From Costus lasius (taxonomy: Eukaryota; Streptophyta; Magnoliopsida; Zingiberales; Costaceae): a stretch of DNA of 64,000 nt. Every line of letters starts with the position of its first letter. Positions within the stretch are counted from its first letter, which is position 1. The DNA lies in NCBI GenBank assembly GCA_027563935.2, contig JANVAS020000203.1:7688001-7752000 (forward strand), written 5' to 3'. A model generated the notes under the pieces. That model ran no database searches, was not told the DNA's origin, and was given only the letters and a program-made list of their open reading frames with translations. Positions 51,129-61,184 of this stretch are shown piece after piece. The position numbers were made by a program, and so were the translations under genes.

Positions 51129-52780
51129 TGAAGGTCCCCTACAAGGGGCAAAACCCTAAAACATGCGCTAAACAAAACATGCATGGGCGGAATCTAGGGT
51201 TTCCTAAGATCGGATAGCATGTATTATGATCAACTTTAACAACAGAAAAGGAATTCATACCGAAGCCATATGAAGGATGTCGCCTTGGAAGCAAGAGAAC
51301 AAAAGAGGTCTCCTCCAAATTGTCACACACAAGATGATGTCGCTTTCTCTTTTGGTGCTCCTTGTGCTAGCAACGTTCCAAGAGGTCTTGATCGAATGGG
51401 AGGGAAGATGATCTCCTTGCTTGGCGAAACTTTCTCCTCTTGTCATCTTAGCTTTTTTTACACGAGAATGCTTCTCTCAAGAAAACCAAGGAGGCGACAA
51501 AGGCGTGAAGAGGCGAGAGAGAGAGGCGACGTGAGATCATGGACACGTTTGAGAACATGCTATCTAAAAATAGCAAAGTCCAAACGTTCATGCGACCATG
51601 CATTACCCCAATCGCAAATGCCTCACCACCTGAACCATGCGCTCATCCAATGAGCTGGTTCAAATCGATTTGGTTCAACAACCAAATAAACCAAGCAATT
51701 AGTCCAGATCATAATAAACCACTGAGGCCTAAGATCTGACCGTTGATCTCTTAATGCTCTTGATCTGACCGATCTAGCATCTATTCTCTCGATCGAAGCT
51801 TACCGATCTCAAGCCCTAATCAATCAAACATGATTAGACCAGATCTCACTTTTATTCAGAGAGTAAATCCCTTTAAACTGAACTCAAACAATTCAGTCCA
51901 CACGATCTGACTTAAGTAAGCCATATCATCAAATTGTGCGACCCTAAGGGTTTCCTCTAAATGTCGGTAACGACAACTTACGTTATCACGATCAGTGAGG
52001 GGTATCTAGCAACACATCACTGTCTCCCGATATAAAGGAAAGAGTCTTCCAAGACTACACCCAAACTACAGCACAAGTGTGCTTCCTTTGCCACTGGATG
52101 TTCTTATTGGACAAGCGTGTCAAGCTTGTAGCTCCAATATGATGAGCATGATTAGAACAGATGAACACAGTCACCTGGGTATGGCCATACACTTTCTCAA
52201 TCATCTCATCCAGGGGGCCCCTTTAGAACACCACACTCTAATTATAGAGACGGCAATCCTTTGTCTATCACTAATACCCTAACCTGACTCAAGCTCACCA
52301 TCCAAGATAGTCTATAACCATTATGTTTCAAATGATATTGAACTACCTCAAAACAATGACAATCATCATTTAGAAACACAAGTGATCTCAAGTCAGAGGA
52401 AATGTGCCACTTGTTACATTCAAGGATTATTCACATTGTGACAAGCAATTGAATATCCTAGTAGGGTCTGTCCAGTACATCCAATGTACCCATGAGTCTA
52501 CATCTTATTCCATGCTCGAAGCATCCTATAAGATTAGAGCACATATTAGTCTCAATCATATCAAGGCTGTCTCATGTTCACCAAGATATCTCGACTAAGG
52601 ACTTCACAGCATGTCAGCCCAGCTGAACAGCTTTGAGACATTATTCAGAAGTACACTTATTGCAGCAGATAATGTAACAAACTAAATAACAACCATGCCT
52701 TTATAAACATAAGAGTTTATTACATGATACTGATACAATCCCAAGGCCTCAAACATTAGCCTTAAGGGCATACCCCAACA
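51129..52780 (-). repeat. Copia F 3' LTR
   Basis: The 1652-bp LTR runs from TGAAGGTCCCC to CCCCAACA on the plus strand. Hairpin CCCCT-ACA-AGGGG is at 51136-51148. Small frames such as 51270-51653 are not considered genes. Confidence 0.93.
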
Positions 52781-52791
52781 ATCTCCCACTT
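52781..52791 (-). other. Polypurine tract of copia F
   Basis: The minus strand reads AAGTGGGAGAT before the 3' LTR, as in A, B and D. Confidence 0.85.
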
Positions 52792-52800
52792 GCATTTAAT

Positions 52801-53666
52801 CTAATGGTTGAGAAATCTCAAACCCATATTATTACAGTGCTTCTCATGCTTCTGCTGCGCCAGAGGCTTAGTAAGCGGGTCTGCCAGATTGTCATCTGTA
52901 TGAACCTTGCAGACTTTGATCTCGCCACGATCAATGATCTCCCGGATCAAATGAAACCGTCTCTGTATGTGCTTGGACTTCTGGTGCGACCGTGGTTCCT
53001 TTGCTTGTGCGATTGCTCCAGAGTTATCACAAAAGATAACCAAAGGATCTGCACTCGAAGGAACAACACCAAGTTCTCTCACGAACTTACGAATCCACAC
53101 TGCCTCCTTGGATGCTTCCGAGGCTGCAACATACTCGGCTTCTGTTGTGGAATCAGCAACTATTGACTGTTTGAAACTCTTCCACACCACCGCTCCTCCA
53201 TTCAAGCTAAAAACATAGCCTGATTGCGATCGGAAATCATCCTGGTCAGACTGGAACGAAGCGTCAGTATATCCTTCAATACTGAGTTCTTCCTGACCAC
53301 CATACACCAAGAACATATCTTTGGTCCTCCGCAGATATTTTAAAATGTTCTTGACCGCAATCCAGTGCGCCATACCTGGATTACTTTGGAACCGACTGGT
53401 CACGCTTAACCCGTAAGCGACGTCTGGGCGAGTACACAACATCGCATACATAATGGATCCAATAGCCGAAGCATAAGGCGTATTGTCCATTTCATCTTTC
53501 TCAGTCTGTGTTTGTGGACACTGACTCTTCGAAAGATTCAGACCATGTCTGACTGGAAGATATCCTCTTTTAGAATTCTCTAAATGAAATTTTCCAGGAC
53601 TTTATCGATGTAAGTACTCTGGCACAGCCCGAGAAGCCTCTTAGATCTATCCCTGTAGATCTTCAC
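52801..53666 (-). pseudogene. Copia F pol 3' end (RT end and RNase H), frameshifted
   Basis: The open part up to about 53580 encodes the end of RT and the whole RNase H (GYTDASF, TTEAEYVAASE, DNSGAIAQ). Near 53588 one base is missing relative to copies A and D (AAATTTTCC for AAATCTCTCC), which shifts the frame. Further upstream the gene is cut by Gypsy G at 53667. It is not functional. Confidence 0.9.
53662..53666. repeat. Target site of Gypsy G (TTCAC)
   Basis: TTCAC directly precedes the G LTR. Copia A shows the unbroken sequence CTTCACACCTAATAC near 1950. The right duplication lies outside the window. Confidence 0.65.
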
Positions 53667-54900
53667 TGTAAGATCCAAGGATCTTAAGTCCTGGTAAGTA
53701 TTATTTTTGATTTAAATAAAATCATTGACTGTGGATATTACGTTAAGCAGCATTGGATGGATGTTAATTAACTGGCTTATTGATGGTTAATTTGTAATTA
53801 GTTGATTAGAATTTATTGTTTGCTAATTTATAATTAATTAATTAGAATTTATGGGTTGTTAATTTTAAGTTAATTAATTAGAGCTTGTTGGTTAATTAAA
53901 TCCTTATTGGATGTTAATTAAATCTTTATTGGATTTTCGTTAAGTGAGTGGTTAAATGGTTAGTTAATGGTTAAAGTAATTAGTTAACTATGGGCTATTG
54001 GGTTGCAATGAAATTAAATGATATTGGGTTTAAAATTTGAATTAGTGGATTGTAAACCCTATTGGAATCAACTAGTTAACGGGTTTTAAAAATTAATTAA
54101 CCAAAAATTTTATTAGCGTTTAGGGTAAGAAAATAGGTGTTTTGGCGTTTTGTTTTGGCTTGGAAGAAACCTTGGGCGACGGCTAGGAGGAAGAAGGCGA
54201 TCTTGGTGTTCTTGGAGTTATTGAGGCGATTTTCTCCACTTTCTTCCCCTTGGCGAATTTCCTTGAGGTGAAGAAACTTCCTTGGCGAGTTCTTGGGGAT
54301 TCTTTGGGCGGCTTAAAGGCTTTAGACGATTTTTTTTGTGGAGGATTTTCACCTTAGTGTTCACGGTTAAGAGGTGAGTGGGGTGTCTATTCGATTCTAT
54401 TTATTTGGTTGTGTTAAATGATACATGTAATTGTTTGAAAACTTTACCATGTAAACCGAAACATGGTAAAGGTGTATATCTCATGAAAACCGAAACTTGT
54501 AGCTTGAAATTTAAGGTATTTTTATAGGGAATTTTGGTAGCATTAAATCATTGATTTTTGAGTATGAAATTCTTGTTAACTAGGTATTTTATAGGGAATT
54601 TTGGTAACATTAAATCATTGATTTTTGGTAGCATGAAAATCTTGTTAACTAAGGTTAATATTTTAAGTAGATATTATGTTTGAAACCGTGGGCTTCATGT
54701 GATGTTTTGTGAACCAGATTGTAAGAACATGGATTTTAATCTTATGTTGATTTTTATGGATGCCCTAATAAATGCTAATAATATTATAAGAATTATGTTT
54801 GTTTATTTATGACCATGAATCTTTGTTTGAGAAATTTGGGTGATAACTTAGCAAGGCTACATTGAACTGATCAGCATGAAACCTAAGAACTACACTACAT

Positions 54901-55001
54901 TATGTGATTTTTGAATATTATGTGATTATGTGATTTTTGAATATTATGTGGTTATGTGATTTTTGAATAGTATGTGGTTATGTGATTTCAAATATTATGT
55001 G
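54901..55001 (+). repeat. 26-bp minisatellite in Gypsy G 5' LTR
   Basis: TATGTGATTTTTGAATA-type units start at 54901, 54927, 54953 and 54979, every 26 bp, with a few substitutions. Confidence 0.9.
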
Positions 55002-56119
55002 TTGTGATCATGGAATGGTTAGGACTGAGGCTAAGTGTAACTGTGTACTCAAGGGGATAGTCTATATGTGATATGTTAAGGGTTTGAATTTCAGCCCTGT
55101 ATTGTGATATGTGAGGGGGTTGTTGTTCAGCCTGCCTGATGTGATTATTGTGATAAAAGAGGGGGTTGTTGTTCAGCCTGCCTGTTGTGATTATTGTGAT
55201 GACTATCCTAGAGTCTAGTTGACACTTAGGAGTCCACCGTTGTGAAATAAGATATAAGATGTGTCTATTGTTGTCCAGTAGGAACCCTTTGGGAGAACGA
55301 GTGATATAAGACGCAAAGTGCCATGTCTTGGTCGGACAGGGGCCACCTCTTGATGTCGTCACTCTTAGAACGCTTAGATTTTTGTGTTATGGGGTGATCG
55401 TAGAGCAAAGTGCCACGTCGTGACCTGGCGGGGGCCACCTCTTGAATCTACACACCGTCCATCTATATGTTGCATGTGATTTGCAGGTTTCTCCCAGTGC
55501 TTAGGCCAAAGCCGGGTTAGACCATAATGGTCACTACTGAATATGCTGGACAACTAGGTTAACTAAGTGGTTGGTATGTTTAGTTGGTTTAGAGTATAGC
55601 TCTAGAACTTTGAACTTTGAGTAGACACTGGTGTGATGTCTTAGCAGTGTACATCTGACTGTTTTATACGAGTTCTGTGCTTTAATTTTGTTATATGTCG
55701 ACATGATATTCTGTTCAATGTTTTTTAAAATAATCTGCATGTATTTTGAGTGTATGTTATGGATGGTCGTTTGAGACTATCCACTCACTGGGCTGTGTAG
55801 CTCACCCCTCAATATTTTCAGGTGTAGAGCAGGGGCGCATTACCAGTTAGCATTTTTGGATATTGTGATAAGACTTTTGTGCTTAATTGTCTGGGGCCGG
55901 TTGTGGCCGAACTATATGAATTATGTGAACTATGTGAACTTGTGATGCCGGATTGTGGCAGTTAAATGAGTTTGATTTTTGTGTCACCGCGGGCTTTAGC
56001 CTGGTTTCGGTGTTAGGTATCAGTGATGTTAGTTATGAAGTTATAGAATCGACATTGTGGTTTTGTTTTGAATTTCAAGTCGATTTGTATTTTTGCAATC
56101 GGATTTGATATAAATGTGA

Positions 56120-56247
56120 ACTTGCATATGTCTAGTGCAAGTATTGCCTGGTGGCAGGTACCCTAATATGATTTATGTGATTTATGGATTTTATGGATTT
56201 TGTACGGATTTGATATAACTGTTGCCTTGCATATGTCTAGTGCAAGG
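56120..56247 (+). promoter_or_regulatory. Two covarying hairpins near Gypsy G 5' LTR end
   Basis: Hairpin 1 (56120-56142) has arms ACTTGCA/TGCAAGT. Hairpin 2 (56225-56247) has arms CCTTGCA/TGCAAGG. Both enclose the same loop TATGTCTAG, and the closing pair changes from A-T to C-G. Both follow a GATTTGATATAA block, so they come from a duplication of about 100 bp. The 3' LTR keeps both. Confidence 0.45.
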
Positions 56248-56440
56248 ATTGCGTGGTGGCAGGTACATTTATGAAATTGTGTTTCGTGGATTTTAAATGT
56301 GTGGATTCGCGAAAATTTTCAGATCGTGTTTTCTTGAACTTGGTTTTACCTAGCATGTGAATCGATCTTGTATGATAACATCCTGTTTCTCTATGACTTG
56401 TGTTGCTTGTTTGGGGTTAAGATAACGGGATGTGACAGAA

Positions 56441-56452
56441 TGGTATCAGAGG
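56441..56452 (+). other. Primer-binding site of Gypsy G
   Basis: TGGTATCAGAG starts three bases after the LTR end and matches the initiator tRNA-Met site over 11 bases. The next base is G where the other elements have C. Confidence 0.85.
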
Positions 56453-56565
56453 AGTTGGCTAGCTAAAACTTAGTTCGGGGGAAAACATGTTTGTGTATTG
56501 CTAGACATCTGATAGGGTTATGTTTGTTTTCCTTACTATGGTATGTGTGTGTGTAGGAATTTAAA

Positions 56566-58296
56566 ATGGTGCAAACCAGAGGAAATGCTAGCAGTGAAGG
56601 CGAGCAGACCTCGGATCTCACGAGAGCCATTGCGACTCTAACAGGCATGGTACAGCAACAGGGTGCCATGATAGAGAGGCAAGCTCAGATGCTGCAGCAG
56701 CAGCAGACTCAGCATCAAGAAGCGCAACAGCAGCTCTTGCAGCAAATGACTCAGGAGAGATCCCAGACTACTACTCGAGGAGTGGGGACTGACTCTCAGG
56801 AGGACACTCACAGGCGCTATGCCTCACTTGTGAGTGAATTCCAGAAACTGGGTCCTAGCTCTTTTTATGGGGGCTCAGAATCAAGTAATGCAGAGAACTG
56901 GCAGTTGGTCTTGGACAAGATTTTCCAAGTCATGCGTTGCTCAGATGAGGACAAGCTGTGTCTGGCCACCTATATGATGCGTGGTGACGCAGATGAGTGG
57001 TGGAAGGGCGTGGTGAGGCTTGCTGAAGAAAGACATGAAACAGTGAATTGGACCTATTTCTTGTCTCAATTTAATGAGAAGTACTTCCCCGATAGCTTGG
57101 TAGAGGACCGAGAGGTGGAATTTATTCACCTGGAGCAGGGTGATCTGACTGTGGACCAGTATGAGTTGCAGTTCACTAAGTTGGGAAAGTATGCTCCTCA
57201 CCTGATAAACACTGAAAAGAGGAGGGCTACTAAGTTTCTCAGAGGTCTCAGATGGGATATTCGAGAGCAGGTGGGTGCTCAGCATTTGGAGACTTATGTT
57301 GAGACTGTTGGGCGAGCACGCACTGTCGAGAGATACATATCTGAGAGGACCGTGACTGTGATTCCTGCAGCTGAGGCGGCAGCTCCTCAGTTTGGTGGTG
57401 GCGGCAAGGGTAGGAAGTACCCTAAGCATAAGGATTACAAGAAGAGCAGGTATAAGCCCTACTCTCACAAGGCACCGCAGCAGTCCAGGGATGCACCGCA
57501 GCAGTTCAGGGATACCAGGGATGTAAAGAACAGTATCACAGAGGACCGAAATTGTAATTATTGTGGGCTCAAGGGACATCTAATGAAGGACTGTTATAAG
57601 AAGAATGGTGTATGCTTCAGGTGTAAGAAACCTGGGCACATGGTCAAGGACTGCAAAGAGCCTGAGATGCAGCATAGAGGCACAGATAAGCCTACAGTTC
57701 AGACCCGAGTTTATGCTGTGGCTGAGAAGGATACACGAGCTTCCCGATCCGTCGTGGAAGGTACCTTATTTGTATTCGATCAGTTAGCTCGCATTTTATT
57801 TGACCCTGGTGCAAATTTATCTTTTGTATCGGTTAGATTTGCTGCATGTTTACCTGTAATACCTAAGGTGCTAGATTATGTTGTGTCTGTGAGTACTCCC
57901 TTAGGAAAATCATTATCTACAGACACTGTTTGTGCTGATTGTGTAGTGCATGTAGAGGGTTATGAGTTTCTTGTGGATCTAATCCTTTTAGACATGCAAG
58001 ATTATGATGTCATCCTAGGTATGGATTGGTTATCCTCACATCATGCCACTGTGGATTGTTTTGAGAAAGTAGTCACCTTGAATCTGCTAGATGGGAATCG
58101 GATTTTTGTGAGAGGTCTAGTGTCAGACCAAGGACCGCATGTGATATCTTTCCTGCAGGCCAGGAAGTTACTTGCTAGTGGGTGCAAGGGTTACCTTGCA
58201 CATGTTAAGGTGCAGGATGATTCTACTCCTGATTTGACTCAGATGGCGGTGGTGCAAGAGTTTCCTGATGTGTTCTCTGAGGAATTTTTAGGCTAG
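56566..58296 (+). pseudogene. Gypsy G gag-protease, ended by an internal stop
   Basis: From the ATG at 56566 the frame has a Gln-rich coiled stretch (residues about 28-65), a Gag core (about 95-240), two zinc knuckles (CNYCGLKGHLMKDC near 329-342 and CFRCKKPGHMVKDC near 350-363) and an aspartic protease region near 410. The protease motif reads FDPGAN, where DSGA is usual, so activity is uncertain. A TAG at 58294-58296 ends the frame; the following codons ([12 protein letters not shown]) continue in the same frame into RT. The stop is most simply a recent nonsense mutation in a fused gag-pol. A programmed stop is possible but not supported by anything else seen. Confidence 0.9.
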
Positions 58297-60741
58297 CCAC
58301 CAATACGAGAGGTGGAGTTTGGCATTGAGTTGGTGCCAGGTACTGCACCTATTTCCAGAGCTCCTTACCGCATGGCTACATCAGAGTTGGCTGAGCTTAA
58401 GAAGCAACTGGAGGATTTGCTGGAGAAAGGTTACATCCGGCCTAGTGCTTCTCCCTGGGGAGCACCAGTGCTGTTCGTAAAGAAGAAGGATGGAACCCTG
58501 AGGATGTGTATAGACTACAGGCAACTGAACCAAGTGACTATCAAGAATAAGTATCCTCTCCCCAGAATTGATGATCTATTTGATCAATTACAGGGAGCTA
58601 CAGTGTTCTCTAAGATTGATCTGAGATCAGGGTATTACCAGCTTAGGGTCAAGGATGAGGATATATTTAAGACTGCTTTCAGGACCAGGTATGGGCATTT
58701 TGAATTTCTAGTTATGCCTTTTGGACTGACGAATGCACCTGCTGTCTTCATGGATTTGATGAACAGAGTATTTCACGAACTGCTCGATTCTTGTGTGGTA
58801 GTTTTCATAGATGATATCTTGGTGTACTCTCGGACTACTTCGGATCATGTCAGTGACTTGCGCAGTGTGCTGGAGATTCTGAGGAAAAACCGATTATATG
58901 CCAAGGCTAGTAAGTGTGAGTTCTGGCTGGAAAAGATTAGTTTCCTTGGGCATGTGATTTCTGGTCAGGGGGTGTCTGTGGATCCAGTTAAAGTGCAAGC
59001 CATCCTTAATTGGGGAAGACCGACTAGTGCTACTGAGATCAGAAGTTTCCTGGGTTTAGCAGGTTACTACCGGAGGTTTGTTGAGGGATTCTCCAAGCTG
59101 GCGGGTCCTTTAACTAAATTGACCAGAAAGGAGGCCAAGTTTAATTGGGATGACAAGTGTGAAGAGAGCTTTCAGGAACTGAAGAGGAGGTTGACTAGTA
59201 CACCGATCCTCATTATTCCTAGTGATGGGGAAAGGTTTACTGTCTATACAGATGCTTCGGGCAAAGGGTTGGGTTGTGTCTTGATGCAGAAGGGTTCTGT
59301 GGTAGCTTATGCTTCGAGACAACTGAAGGAGTATGAGTTGAACTACCCTACTCATGACTTAGAGTTGGCGGCCGTAGTCTTTGCTCTGAAGATATGGCGT
59401 CACTATTTGTTGGGTCAAGAGTTTGATCTGTTCACTAATCACCAGAGTCTCAAGTACATCTTCACTCAGAAGGAGTTGAACATGAGACAGAGAAGATGGA
59501 TGGAGTTGATCAAAGACTATGACTTCTCTATTCAGTATCAGGCTGGAAAGGCTAATGTAGTGGCTGATGCACTGAGCAGACATCCAGTTACTTCAGTAGC
59601 TGCTGTACGAGTCAGTGAGTGGCAGTTACTGCAGGAGTTCAGAGATCTTAGGATCAGTGTTTCTCCTAAAGTTCAGTCTGGATATGTGGCTTTCCTCAGA
59701 GTACAGTCTGTTTTGTTGCAGAAAATCAGAGATCAGCAGTCAGTGGATCCGAAATTAATTCAGATCAGGGATAGTTTGGTTACAGGCGCAGTTCAGGATT
59801 TTAGCTTGTCTGATGATGGTGTTCTTCGGTTCCGTGGAAGGGTATGTGTCCCTGAGGAACCGAGCTTGAGGAAAGAAATATTGGAGGACAGCCATAACTC
59901 CAAATATTCTCTACATCCTGGCGTGACTAAGATGTATCAGGACCTCAAGAAGAGTTTTTGGTGGCCGGGCATGAAGAAAGAGGTATATGATTTTGTCTCT
60001 AGGTGTTTAACCTGTCAGACGGTAAAGGCTGAACACCAGAAGCCTGGTGGTTTGTTGCAGCCCCTTCCTATTCCTGAGTGGAAGTGGGAATGCATCAGTA
60101 TGGACTTTGTGTGTGGTTTGCCCAGAACTAGATTGGGTCATGATGCTATTTGGGTGATTGTTGATAGACTCACTAAATCAGCCCATTTTCTTCCGATCAA
60201 GATGACTTATCCTTTAGAGAGACTGGCTAGATTGTATATTGATGAGATAGTCAGGCTGCATGGAGTGCCTGTTGATATTGTGTCTGATAGGGACTCTCGG
60301 TTTTTGTCCAGGTTTTGGAAGAGCTTACAGGAGGGTTTGGGTACTAAGTTGAGTTTTAGTACAGCATACCATCCGCAGTCTGATGGCCAGACGGAGCGTA
60401 CTATACAGACTCTAGAAGACTTATTGAGAGCTTATGTGGTTGATTGGAGTTCTGAGTGGAACCGGGATCTATCTTTGATAGAGTTCACTTATAATAATAG
60501 TTTCCACTCCAGTATTCAGATGGCTCCTTATGAGGCTTTGTATGGGAGAAGGTGTAGGACTCCCTTGTGTTGGGAGGAAACTGGTGACAGAATGATTTTG
60601 AGATCTGATGCAGTTCAGGAGACTACTGATAAGGTCAGAGAGATATCGAATAAACTGAAGATTTCTCGGGACAGACAGAAGAGTTATGCTGATGACCGTC
60701 GTCGTCCCTTGGAGTTTATGGTAGGGATCATGTTTTCTTAA
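58297..60741 (+). pseudogene. Gypsy G RT, RNase H and integrase
   Basis: The frame continues directly after the TAG without a proper start (the first candidate is a GTG at 58312). Counted from 58312: reverse transcriptase with FIDDILVYS near 165-173, RNase H with [10 protein letters not shown] near 311-320, integrase zinc region ([10 protein letters not shown]...CLTCQ), and catalytic D, D, E in SMDFVCG, SDRDSRF and GQTERT near 597, 660 and 692. All catalytic residues are intact. It ends in a false stop at 60739-60741, caused by a missing base near 60726. Confidence 0.92.
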
Positions 60742-60743
60742 AG

Positions 60744-61148
60744 GTGTCACCTACTAAGGGTGTTATGAGGTTTGGCAAAAAGGGCAAGTTGAGCCCTAGG
60801 TTTGTAGGCCCTTTTGACATTATTGAGAGAGTTGGTCCAGTGGCTTACAGGTTAGCTTTACCTCCTGCTATGGATCATGTGCATAATGTGTTCCATGTTT
60901 CTGCTTTGAGGAAATATCATCCTGATCCATCTCATGTATTGGAGTTGGAACCTCTTCAGATTCAGAGTGATTTGACCTTTGAAGAAAGACATCTCCGGAT
61001 TGTTGATAGAAAGGATAAAGTTCTGAGGAACAAGACTATACCTTTGGTAAAGGTTATCTGGGGAAATCAGTCGATTGAAGAAGCGACTTGGGAGACTGAA
61101 GCTGATATGAGGAAGTTTTATGCGTATCTGTTTGATTATATGAATTGA
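60744..61148 (+). pseudogene. Gypsy G integrase C-terminus with chromodomain-like end
   Basis: After the frameshift the original reading continues here: [31 protein letters not shown] and then a chromodomain-like stretch ([16 protein letters not shown]) to the natural stop at 61146-61148. Chromodomains of this group bind histone marks and direct integration to heterochromatin. The polypurine tract and 3' LTR follow within 40 bp. Confidence 0.9.
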
Positions 61149-61171
61149 GCTTTAGAGGACTAAAGCTTTAT

Positions 61172-61184
61172 AAGGAGGGAGGGA
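61172..61184 (+). other. Polypurine tract of Gypsy G
   Basis: AAGGAGGGAGGGA directly precedes the 3' LTR start TGTAAGATCC, with one T at the LTR border. Confidence 0.8.

Larger units (their letters stand above)
51129..53666 (-). mobile_element. Copia F, 3' part, interrupted by Gypsy G
   Basis: A minus-strand member of the A/B/D family lies inside copia E gag. Its 3' LTR, polypurine tract and pol 3' end are present. Gypsy G inserted at 53667 within the reverse transcriptase region, and the remainder of F is outside the window. Confidence 0.92.
53667..56437 (+). repeat. Gypsy G 5' LTR
   Basis: This 2771-bp LTR is very AT-rich at the start (many TTAATTAA words) and contains several internal duplications: a 26-bp minisatellite, a 46-bp duplication near 55105-55200, a repeated GGGGCCACCTCTTGA block near 55340 and 55430, and two hairpins near the end. 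Compared with the 3' LTR it lacks about 65 bp near 54465, between repeats of ACCGAAA, and has a few substitutions. The frames at 54988-55362 and 55534-55740 recur in the other LTR and are not considered genes. Confidence 0.93.

Noticed and set aside
54988..55362. 124-codon minus frame in the Gypsy G LTR, repeated at 62571-62945
   Set aside because: It is an LTR-internal frame generated over tandem repeats, without protein features.
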